A program made the translations under genes and the position numbers. Below the pieces are notes generated by a model. That model saw nothing but the letters and a program-made list of their open reading frames with translations, ran no database searches and was not told the DNA's origin. Shown piece after piece: positions 47,896 through 57,990 of a stretch of 64,000 nt of DNA. How positions within the stretch are numbered: position 1 is the stretch's first letter; the number at the start of each line of letters is the position of its first letter. This DNA comes from Hysterangium stoloniferum (taxonomy: Eukaryota > Basidiomycota > Agaricomycetes > Hysterangiales > Hysterangiaceae), in NCBI GenBank assembly GCA_015178975.1, contig WHVD01000137.1, forward strand, positions 156,299 through 220,298, in the 5' to 3' direction.

Positions 47896-50417
47896 CCATC
47901 CACCCTCAAATAAACTGTAAGACAAATAATATTTAAATCTGTGCAGAAATCCGTGCAGAGGTGTAGGTCCGTAGTGCAGGTCCATAGGTGTGGGTGCAGA
48001 GGTGGTTCCTTGCTTTGATAAATGTACGGCAAGTGGCTTCATGGCAAATTGGCTTGATCTGTAACCTCCAATGCTCTGTGAATTTGCACTTGTCCTGTTA
48101 CTAATTCCAGTTGTCGACTGCTCCACTGTTCTGCCCAAACCGGTCTGAACGATAATGAGGGTAAAGGCAATGCCCTGTAACAAGCTTAGCAGAAGATTTA
48201 TGAGCATGTTGGGTGAACTTACTATGAGTTGCGGTAACTGTAGAAGTTGCATTCAGCTTGGCTCACCTCGAAGACAGGGGGGATACAACTTACAGCATCA
48301 ATAATAAAGTACTGAGAAGGGCTCCCACTCGGGTAGTCAGCAAATAATGCTGCGAGGGAAAATGAATATATGGCCCCGGATTCAATCACAATCATAACAA
48401 CAGGCGGTAGACGTCTTCCAGATCGGTACACTGAAAAAGCTTGATGTTCTGTGTACCAAATCTTGAACAAGATGAGAACTAGAGCACAGGATTCTCAGTA
48501 TTACAAAAATAAGTAGAGCATTAGATAACTGACGGGTACAACCGAGGTTAGTGATCAACAAGAGGGTGAAAAATCCAATATTCCACAGTTTTTGCTGAGG
48601 ATTAAATATGGGGGTACCCTCCTTTCCTGATCAAGAGACCTGAACCAAGGCGCCAACATTATTGCCTGTAATATCCGGGATAGGATTCGCGATTGGATTG
48701 GGAGTGGGAATCGAATCGGTGGACAACTATGTGGGAGCAGAGCACTTGGGGCTTCAAGGTAAGCGGTTCCAGGGTATGGTTCTCATGAATGTCATCAGAA
48801 GGGAACGTCTTGACAAATGGATTAAAAGAGTACGGCAATGTCTGTCCACATTCGCGTAATAAAGGGATGAGGTGTGCACTAGGTTGAGAAGCCACTGTGA
48901 CTGCATTGCATTGCATGTGCGACTGCGTTGTGTTGCATGTGTGACCGGTGCGCTGCTCTGTGACAATGCTATGTGAGATAAGCAATGAAATTTTAATCAT
49001 GATCCTATGAGAGCGTACTGTAATAAGACGTCCAGGATGAGTCTGACCTTGTCAAGGTCGAAGTTGCCATTGTGCACGCGTTAGCCATGCAGTTTCATCA
49101 CACAACAACATGTCACAAGTCTCTTTCAAGTCTAAGATTACATAATTTACAACCAGCAAGTGCAGTGTGTCTGTCTGTGCACAAATGTGCCGTAAAATCC
49201 CTTTAATAAGATTATACCAGTAATTGCGATATTCTCCACTCACACCATGAGTCAGTCCCCACACCACTGGCCGGTTTTGGCTGGTAAAAATATACATGAA
49301 ATGACATCAATTTAGTGGCTGCTCATCCCATCTCAGAAATACTCACCATATCAGCTACAATATGCGACCCAATCTATATCTAATTTAAAAGTTATCAAAT
49401 GGGCTCGAGCATGAGAATTTACGAGAATTTACGCAATAAGTAAAATAAGTAGCCCATAAGCCTATGTGGGGCTTATATTTACTGCCAGAATTTACCACGT
49501 AAATTCTGATTAAAGACAAGCTCAGAAGGGGATTTTTTTCGCTGGCATTGTCATAACACTATTATTGATGATTTACATGGCATTACATGAGTGCTCCGAT
49601 GAGAAATCACACTGGGACAACTATATTTTGCCCAGCTGCATATCACTGTGGCCAGTTTAAACTCCGCCGCAACTGATTGTGTAGCCGGAAATTCCAGTGC
49701 TTTCAGCATAACTCTCTGTGGGTGGGATTGGGCCCCCTTTCAACCTGCCCAAAACAACCCCACAACACACACTCTCTGTCTGGCAGCGAGGATGAGTCGA
49801 CTAGAGCTGAAATGAGACGATGATGAGCATATAGCTGTGTCATATAATAATGAAATGCATGTATACAGTATATGTATATCGCTGACACTGAATGAAATAA
49901 ATTTTATTCAGACAGAAGAGAGAGACAAGGAGACAAGGATTAGGAAACTCCAATTTTGCATTGGGGAAATGTAAACAACGTTGGGACACTACACTATATT
50001 GCTGTCCCCCACGCAATAATCTCACCTTAGCATCCGCCGAAGTATCCCAGACACGGAAGCAAATGCCATCAGCGGGCTGGGCTTGGTTCCGCGTCAGAAG
50101 CAAAAAGGGCGTCGGCAGCTGGCGGCCCTGTGGCCCGGGGCTTTGGGGCTTTGGCTGCCGCATTTACGCGGTTGGACCCGGGATTTACTCGCGCGCGCGC
50201 CCCGCGGGCGTAAATTTTAGTGTCGAGTGCCGCACGATCCCTGGCGTGCCGGGAGTAGTTCGGCACTCAACATCCAGCTGAGCATATGTAGGATTCGCAC
50301 GCCTTGTGTTCTCGTACGACGTCGCTGTCGACCCTCAGTCCTTCCTGTTTTTCTCATCACTGACTTCTGATCCTTATTCCTACATATCTACACATTTAAT
50401 TTTTAGGGCTCACTCGA
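47896..50417. other. Region without recognised genes; right part GC-rich 5' flank of the DIRS-like element
   Basis: No convincing coding frame from 47896 to about 49950. From about 50160 a GC-rich segment has an inverted repeat (GAGTGCCG ... CGGCACTC, about 50224..50270) and runs into the gag ORF; it may be the 5' non-coding part of the DIRS-like element. The element's left border is not determined. Confidence 0.4.
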
Positions 50418-52002
50418 TGACATCTGGGTCCCTACCTCAAGGCATGTTCGCCCACTTGGGTATCAACCTGAACCCCGAAGGGCACCCGCCCCACCCCGAA
50501 GCAGGACCGGAACCTCCTCTTTCGGCGACAGCTGGTATCCCACGTTCCCCAGTCATCACACATCTCGAGTCCACCAGCAACGATCAGGGAGATCGCCAGT
50601 CCTCCCCCCCTCACGAGATTGATCAACTAGAGGCCCAGATTGCACAATTGGCTGCACGACGAGACCTATTGTTGGCTCAAGGCAGACCAGATGTCCATGG
50701 CAACAGGGTCCTTTCAGACATCTCACCAGGTGTGATGAGATTATTCACTGACCCGGATACGATCCAGCTGGCCAACATGCGGGCCTCCATGGCTGGCGAC
50801 ACTAGGACCACCAAGAAGGCAGCGGTCCCTGATATAATTCCAGGATTCAAGGCCAACGCCTTAGAGATCCGTGAGTCCATCTATCTCTCTCTTTGGCCCA
50901 ATCGGACACAGCCGCAGCACTCTCGGTGTGCAGCATCATTCAGACAGCTCAGGGGCCGGCCTGTAGGCTGGCACCCCATTACAGACAGTCCACCACAGGG
51001 AGCCGCTGGCACCTGGGAGGAGCATGAGTTAAACCGTCATGCGGCTGGCCTGCAGAGTCCCATGGCAGTCTAACGGATGCCAGGCTCTGGACCAGTCATA
51101 CAGCGCAATCCCCCCCCCCCCTTTTTCTGTTGCTTGCTGCACCTTCTATTCATTATTATACCTTGCGTCAAGGGCCAATCAGCTCATTTTTATTGTATCC
51201 ATTCACAGCCATTCCTCGGAAGGTAGAGGAAGCCTTTAGGAACCTACATTATGTCCCTTATACAGCCCTCACTATGGAGGCGCGGCGGAAGGCCGAGAGA
51301 GGCTTGGAAGAATTCACCTTCTCACCTTCAGGCAACATCGTGGCCAAAGGGCTGGACCGCGATAATGAGAGGAGCATCTCCATTATTGACTGGCTCTCAG
51401 CAGCAGCAGCAGCGGTCGACCGTACTAGGATTCATGGGGGTGACACCAGAGCTGATGCGCTTTCGGCCCACCACGCAGTGGTGACAACCATTGCGAAATC
51501 CCATAGCTGGGAAGTGGCCATGGAATACGATGTGCAACAGCGTGAAGCAGCTGCCTGCAACCCGACCCACGACTTGAGCTGCCTGGACACCAATGCCCTG
51601 ACAATCATCTCGACACGGGCAGCACTGCAGGCATCAAGATCCGGCACCACCTCAGTCTCCCCAGCAAAACGCCTCGCACCAGCTGGGCCACCACCCCTCT
51701 CCACGTCTCCTCGAAAGAGGCCTCGCACAGACGGGGAATGTTCACATTGCTTTCGGTGTGGGACACAGGGGCACTTTCCGGCTGACTGCACAGCAAAACT
51801 CACATCAGCAGGGAAGAACGCTGCCCCAATTGCCCGGGATGCCAGAAACAAGCACGCCTTGGCATCCCCCGATGGAAAGCAGTGTTGTTTCAAGTGGGCA
51901 ACAGGAACACAGTGCCGGTGGGGTGACACCTGCACCAACGCACACATGTGCAGCATCTGCTTCGAGCCAGACCACGGAGCAGCAGCCTGCAAGCACCTCT
52001 GA
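50418..52002 (+). pseudogene. Gag-like ORF of the DIRS-like element
   Basis: The first segment starts at ATG 50418 (MTSGSLPQGMFAHLG) and runs to about 50873; the second is open from about 51208 to 52002. A GT-AG pair (ATCC-GTGAGT near 50874, TTCACAG near 51207) would join them in frame, so the 330 bp between is either an intron or a small insertion. The C-terminal part has a CCHC knuckle (CFRCGTQGHFPADC), then a CCCH-type segment (CCFKWATGTQCRWGDTC) and CSICFEPDHGAAAC. Such zinc clusters bind nucleic acid in retroelement capsid proteins. The RT frame overlaps its end. Confidence 0.7.
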
Positions 52003-52021
52003 CCCAAGAAGGGTCATGACA

Positions 52022-53642
52022 CCGCTTGATCCAATCGAAGCGGCACATACATTAAGTAAATACGGTATACTCGACAGGTGGGAATACGTTATCTCAGGTT
52101 TAATCAACGGCTTCGATATTGGGGTAAAGGACTGCATACCGCGCACTGCCATTTTTCGAAAATCACAAATCCTCTTCATTAGACACGGACTTTATATACA
52201 AGTACATAGCGAGCGAACAAGGGGCTGGACGCTACTCTCGGGGCTTCACCCCAGCAGAGCTAGAGCAGATCATCGGCCCATTTCAGACCTCCCCACTGGG
52301 CCTCATCCCAAAACCAAACTCCAACACTTACCGCCTAATCCAAGACCTTTCCTTTCCTCGGGGAGACCCAGAATACCCTTCCATAAACAGTGGAATAAAT
52401 TCAGACGACTTCCCCACAGAGTGGGGCACCTTTGCGGACGCCACAACACTAATCTTATCCTTACCGGATGGCTGCGTAGCAGCCACATTCAACATCTCTG
52501 CCGCATACAGAGTGACCCCCATAAGACCAGATCAACAGAATGCTTGCTGCATTTCGTGGGACGGCTTGGTATACGTCGACCGAGCAGTAGCATTCGGTCT
52601 GGCCTCCAGTGCTGGAGTTTTTGGCAGCATTGTAGATATGCTAATAGTGCTGTATCAGAAGGCAGGCTTCGGAAGGCTACTCAAATGGGTGGACGACTTC
52701 CTAGCCATTCGCCTTCCAGGTCAGATTTGGACAGAAGAGGACTTCATCACCTTGTCCGCCCAATTCGGGGTCCCATGGAGCAGAAGCAAAACACGACCAT
52801 TTGCAACAGTGCAGAAGTACATCGGCTTCCTATGGGACTTGAACTCCAAGACAGTTGCTGTGCCACCAGAGAAACTACATGCAACCCTCACCTTGATCGC
52901 GCAGTGGATGGCAGAGGGCACGCAGTTCTCAGCAAACGATGCGGAGAAGCTACATGGGAAACTGGTGCACTTGTCGGCCATCTTCCCATGGATCAGGCCC
53001 TTTCTCCGGTCCATCGCGGCATTTGCAAGTGGTTTTCATTCTCGCAGAGCACACCTACTGCCAACCCCGTCAGTACGAGTGGATCTCTCCTGGATCCAGT
53101 ACATACTCCGGCATCTGCCAAACGAACTCCCAATTCCATCGCCCAACGTAGTAGACATCGGCTGGTGGGGAGATGCCAGCTCATCCTATGGGATAGGCAT
53201 CATTGTCGACTGCCATTGGGCCGCCTGGAAATGGGCTCCCAATTTCAAAGTCGGCCCTCGCTGCGAATGCGATATTGGGTGGGCAGAAGCGGTAGCAGTA
53301 GAGCTGGGCCTGAGATTGGCACTGCAGAACGGCTTGCTGCACCATCAACTCCCTTCTAATTCAATGTTCTTGGTGCGCTCCGACAACAGTGGGGTAGTCG
53401 CCGTTATAAACAAAGGTCGTTCCTGCAGCAAGGAGACAAACAAGGTCCTAAAAGAGATTTACTGCCTACTAGCCACCCACTGGATACATTTGAAAGCCAT
53501 TTACATACCCTCAAGAGACAATGTGTCGGACGCCCTCTCGCGAGGTCACATCACTGAATTTCTCAGGGGTTTCCCGAAGGCAAACACCCACACCGAGATG
53601 GATATTCCCATCCATTTGCGTCATCGGATCCAATCATCGTAG
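52022..53642 (+). pseudogene. DIRS-like reverse transcriptase and RNase H, one frameshift
   Basis: The frame begins in the +1 frame relative to gag (IEAAHTLSKYGILDRW, INGFDIGVKD) and shifts at a five-T run near 52151..52155. It then reads FTPAELEQIIGPFQTSPLG, LIPKPNSNTYRLIQDLSF, FNISAAYRVTPI, FGLASSAGVFG, KWVDDFLA (the xxDD box) and, in RNase H, WWGDASSSYGIG, WAEAVAVELG, LVRSDNSGVV and DNVSDALSRG. These are the RT and RNase H blocks of Agaricomycete DIRS-type elements. Apart from the one shift it is open to the stop at 53640. Confidence 0.8.
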
Positions 53643-53650
53643 CACCAGCA

Positions 53651-55432
53651 TTGCTACCAGCACCATTTACCCGAGCAGTGAATATATCATCATCTAATCA
53701 TGGGCTCCTAGCCCTATCCCCACTGAGACCTCCATGCAAAGCAGCAGAGAGGCTGTTCAAGTGGAGAGGCATCAACACACCCCCACCCGCTACTATACAG
53801 CACCCGGTCCTCCAATTAATCGCAACGATCGCGTCAGAGGCCTCTTTAAAGGAACCCAAAGCCTACGGCGCTGGCCTACGAAAATTTCACATCTTCTGTG
53901 ACATCTTCTCGATTGCAGAAGTGGACAGACTACCGGCGTCCTTCCCAGTGATCCATTCCTTTGCTCTCTGGGCAGCTGCAGACCCATCCTTTCTCGGAGA
54001 TGGCCTGGCTGCGGGAACCAGATTCGAGACAATCTCCGTCAGTGTGACAAGAAAATACCTTTCATCAATCAGGGCATGGCATATAGCACAAGGCTGGCCA
54101 CCACCGCTGTCCGATGAGGAACGCACAAAAATTGAATGGTCACTACTGTTACGACTGTGTCGCAACCCTTCGCAGGCCGACGGTCCCCGATGGAATACCC
54201 TCGTTATACGTCTTCGACAATACAACCCTTCGCAAGCCGTCGGTTTCCCGACGCTGACATATGCTCTCCGGTCAATCAAACCCGACTACGCCTTTCTGTC
54301 TGGTTATGCTTTGATATGTCCCTTTCATCATGTTGATCCGTCTCATCTTATGTTCCACGTATGTCTATCTATATTTGTAGTCCTCGAACTATTTCCTTTT
54401 ATCGTAATTTCCATTCTCGGTTATCATCAGCCTCCAAACTAATCATAAACTTCCTGTTCCTAGTCAAGCGTAATGTTAATGCCGTTTTCCGCCCTCCTCC
54501 CCATTAGTATTTTCTAGACGCCTGTTACTTGTATATGAACTCGCTGTAATTGTAGTTACTAGGCAATCAGAATATCGACTCAGAATACCCTCATACACCT
54601 GTATCAGTCTCATACTAAGACTTCCCCCATCCGCCTTCACGTGCGCTCGCCCACTCCCGGCCCCGACCCCTTGGCCCGACGCCCGACTTGTCCTTCGATT
54701 CCGATCGGTATCACGCCGAAAGGTACTCACTAGGACTAGTCTTCGCCCGCCCGAAATTTAAGGACATCCTACGGATATTTGCGAGGGCGCAGCCCATAAG
54801 CTGAAGCCAAGTCCTTCCGATCGGTCCCTGTCGGCCACCGACATTAGTCAGTTTCTAGTTCTTAACAACTACGAGGATTGGAGAACTTACAAGGCACGGC
54901 ACGAAAACAACCCCCACGACCCCCAGTACAATTGAGGATGTTATTTGCACTGAAGTCAATCCTGGACCTGAGCGATGCATTCGACGCATGCATTTGGGCA
55001 GTGGCTTCATGCGCCTTCTGGGGATTAATGCGTTTTGGCGAGGTTACCGTGACATCCAGACCGCACTTTGACACCACCAAACACCTAAAACGAAAGGATG
55101 TTCTAATTAGTCGTGACAACGATGGAAAACGCTACACACGTTTAGACTTGCCATCCGCGAAGACAGCCAAAGTCGGAGAGATTCATGCAGTATTTATAAC
55201 GGACCAACAGGGAGTCTGCCCGATTGATGCCTTGATCAATTTAGCCAAGGTTGTCCCAGCAGGACCGGACGATCCTTTATTTTGCTGGCGAGACAACAAG
55301 GGAGAGGTCAGACCAATAGTTAAAAAGGCAGCACTCCACCGGATTAATTCAGTCCTCCAGGCTTGTGGATGGGGAACAACCTTTGGCCACTCTTTCCGCA
55401 TTGGCGGCTGTAATGTATTAGCCTTATTTTAA
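53651..55432 (+). pseudogene. DIRS-like tyrosine recombinase, split by a solo LTR and 3' truncated
   Basis: Segments 53651..54146 and 54873..55432 join in frame across the LTR. The N-terminal part has a SAM-like region (KEPKAYGAGLRKFHIFCD, SVTRKYLSSIRAWHIAQG). The catalytic part has SCAFWGLMRFGEVTV (first Arg) and FGHSFRIGG (H-x-x-R). Homology stops right after this box at about 55415, so the second H/W position and the catalytic Tyr are missing. The frame also continues upstream of 53651, overlapping the end of the RT. It is not functional. Confidence 0.85.
54147..54867 (+). repeat. Solo LTR (721 bp) with 5-bp target duplication, inside the recombinase
   Basis: It starts TGTTACGACTG, ends GTTCTTAACA and is flanked by ACTAC at 54142..54146 and 54868..54872. 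Removing it restores the recombinase frame. It shares GGGCGCAGCCCATAAGCTGA (about 54786) with the LTRs at 6812 and 41697. Confidence 0.95.
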
Positions 55433-55960
55433 TATTATTTTCTGGAAAAAGGAGTCCAATGCTCTATCAAAGTGTGCAAATACTCAATTCACTACAAGGT
55501 AAAATAATTTAAGTATTTGATATTAATCAGTGGCAGCCTAAATAGACTTAGAACCCCTGAAGTCAAGAGTTTACTTGAATATATGCACCCTACTTCGCAA
55601 AGAAGGTTTTGAGAGCTGCTTGTGCAAGCTTGTTCTTTTTCTGTGATAACAACTACTAAAATAAGAATAACAATTTACTGATTCCAAAGCTAGATTTAAC
55701 TTCAATGCTAGCTAGTTTATATATATTTTATACTATTTGTCAAACAGTAAAAATATTTATAAATGGGTCAAAAGATTAGATATAGAATAAAACACTATTT
55801 GGCTAATATATGCTTTATTTACACTAACCTACAGGGTCTACTGTGATACTAACTTATCAGGATCTTAATGTAGTCTTAGGATCTTGCAAGGATATTCTCA
55901 GTATTTATTTATGTGAATATGCTTTACTGATTCACAATAAATGAGCAAGGGAACAGGGAT
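55433..55960. other. AT-rich stretch, no gene
   Basis: Strongly AT-rich and without a usable frame. It begins where homology of the recombinase ends, so it is probably another inserted repeat; no termini were identified. Confidence 0.4.
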
Positions 55961-55977
55961 TATTTGTAATATAATAA

Positions 55978-56370
55978 TCAGTCAAATTACTCAACAAGAG
56001 GTGACTGAAGTTTTAGATTACAAATAACAAGAAATGTAACAAGGATTATTTGCAATGTAATAATCAGTCAAATTACTCAACAAGAGGTGACTGAAGTCTT
56101 AAACTACAAATAACAAGATATGTAACAAGCAGTCAAATTACTCAACAAGAGGTGACTGTGGTACAAAGGATTAATGCCAAATTACTCAACAAGAGGTGGC
56201 AGGGAATCCTGATTGGTAGAATTACTGTCAAATTACTCAACAAGAGGTGACTGTGGTACAAAGGATTAATGCCAAATTACTCAACAAGAGGTGGCAGGGA
56301 ATCCTGATTGGTAGAATTACTGTCAAATTACTCAACAAGAGGTGACAGGGAATCCTAGGTGCCAGATGCT
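55978..56370. repeat. Interspersed minisatellite (AAATTACTCAACAAGAGGTGAC core)
   Basis: A core of about 22 bp recurs at least seven times, separated by 30-60 bp spacers that themselves repeat (for example GGGAATCCTGATTGGTAGAA and TGTGGTACAAAGGATTAATG occur twice each). The pattern looks like duplication of a larger unit of about 55-110 bp. Confidence 0.85.
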
Positions 56371-56599
56371 CAACTAAGAGGTGGCAATAAACTGCTAGCT
56401 GCAGTGACACACTGATGTGTTGATAAATTGGTTGATAAGATTGGTTGTATTTCATGGCTGGAGCAGAGCTCCTTATATACACTGAGATGTGAGACATTTA
56501 GAGACATATTGAACTTTATTTCTATCCTATTTTAGCTATTTTACTTGGAATGTTTTAGACATTTCTGCCATTCTCTACTGTAGCATATATGATGACATA

Positions 56600-57010
56600 A
56601 TGTATGACATAATATTCCCAGATGACATAACATATGACTTAATATTCCCAAATGACATAATGTATGACATAATATTCCCGCGCTAGTGCGCGTGTGACAC
56701 CTGTCGCGCCTTGTGACTGTCGCGCGCCTTTGTGACTGTCGCGCGCCCTTGTGACTGTCGCGCGCCTTTGTGACTGTCGCGCGCCCTCGTGACTGTCACT
56801 CGTTGTGACGACGGTCACTTGTTGTGACGACGGTCACTTGTTGTGACGACCGGTCACTTGTTGTGACGACCGGTCACTTGTTGTGACGACCGGTCACTTG
56901 CTGTGACGACTGGTCACTTGCTGTGACGACCGGTCACTTGCTGTGACGACCGGTCACTTGCTGTGACGACCGGTCACTTGCTGTGACGACCGGTCACTTG
57001 CTGTGACGAA
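56600..57010. repeat. Tandem minisatellites, GC-rich, with hairpin-forming units
   Basis: Three arrays follow each other. ATGACATAATGTATGACATA-type units with ATTCCC lie at about 56600..56690. GTGACTGTCGCGCGCC units lie at about 56705..56795. About eleven 19-20 bp units of the form TTGTGACGACCGGTCAC lie at about 56805..57010. In the last array each unit contains GTGAC and its reverse complement GTCAC. Confidence 0.88.
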
Positions 57011-57325
57011 TATTCCCGCGCGTTGTGTAATAAGCGCCAGGTGGCCGGTTTGAAGATATATAGTTAAAAAAGAATAAAAGGTAGAAATTTCGTAGCTCCC
57101 TCAATTTATAAGATAAAAATGCAAAGTAAATTGCATAAATTCAATATAAATTAAGAGAATATTGTACAATTTTATAATCGCGATATAAGTACATTTAGAA
57201 GCCTTTGTTTAGAATTTCGTTTTTGGGGAAATTGTGAAAAATAGAAAAACCTTTTAAAATACATGACAGCGGCGCCTCCTTCTTCTTAGTGCAAGGAGTT
57301 GATCCCGAGATAGTACGACTAGCGG

Positions 57326-57965
57326 TGTGAAGAGTGGTGGATTCTGACCGCTCAATATACGAAGAATAGTGTTTATTCAACTACTATTAGAGAGTATTGA
57401 CCGTCAGTACAATACTATAGATTACTAGACTGTTAGTACTAGTATAAGAACACACTGCACGCCTCAAGAGCAACTGTATAGTTGCTCGTCACGGCTTAGA
57501 ACAGTAAGATAATGAGTTGACCTTTTACAGTACAACTAGTAGCTAGAAATAAGTAAGACACTCAGCTAAAGACTGAGTATCTAGGATAGAGTAATAGTAG
57601 CGCGAGTCGACTACAGTATCGACGAGCGCAAAGTCTTGAAAGCGGAACTCGACCTTAGCGGTTCGAGTCCAAAAGGCTATTAGTAGACTAGAGAATGCTA
57701 CCCTTATGGTAGCTGAGATACTACCCTTGACACCTCTCGCTATTCGACGTCTGAGTCGTTACGAGGTGGTGTCTGCTGGGTAAAAGTTGTCTATCGTTTG
57801 GCACCGAGGGCGCCCATACGTATACACAAAGCTTCGAACTACAAATCAAGGTGTGCTCGAAATATAGAAAGAATATAAAGAAAGAAAATAAAAGGTAAAT
57901 AATAAAGTACTATAATCCGGTTATTATTCCTTAGTCCAGGTATGCATATATGCATACCCTTTACA
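57326..57965 (-). repeat. 3' LTR of Gypsy copy B (640 bp)
   Basis: On the minus strand it starts TGTAAAGGG after a GGGGGGCAC polypurine tract and ends CCACTCTTCACA at 57326. It aligns with the copy A LTR (9334..9972). Confidence 0.9.
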
Positions 57966-57990
57966 GTGCCCCCCAGTTCGAAGGGATGTG

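Larger units (their letters stand above)
50418..55420 (+). mobile_element. DIRS-like tyrosine-recombinase retrotransposon (defective)
   Basis: The order is gag, reverse transcriptase, RNase H and tyrosine recombinase on one strand, as in DIRS elements. It is broken by a frameshift in the RT, a 721-bp solo LTR inside the recombinase and truncation of the recombinase end near 55420. No flanking split repeats or circular-junction repeats were identified, so borders are approximate. Confidence 0.8.

Noticed and set aside
46892-48252. Several long minus-strand frames (335-432 codons) rich in Ala/Pro/Asn or His/Pro/Thr, and their plus-strand counterparts
   Set aside because: They arise from a 15-bp tandem repeat that is open in every frame; no independent coding evidence.
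51758-53359. 533-codon frame through the DIRS-like RT as one protein
   Set aside because: Only its first part (about 52022..52150) has RT-type sequence; after the T-run the conserved motifs are in the next frame.
55978-56370. CRISPR-like core and spacer array
   Set aside because: Fungal genome, spacers repeat, unit length irregular and no cas genes.
57655-57675. GGTTCGAGTCC, a tRNA B-box-like string
   Set aside because: It lies inside the Gypsy copy B LTR, copy A differs at this site, and no A box or acceptor stem can be drawn.
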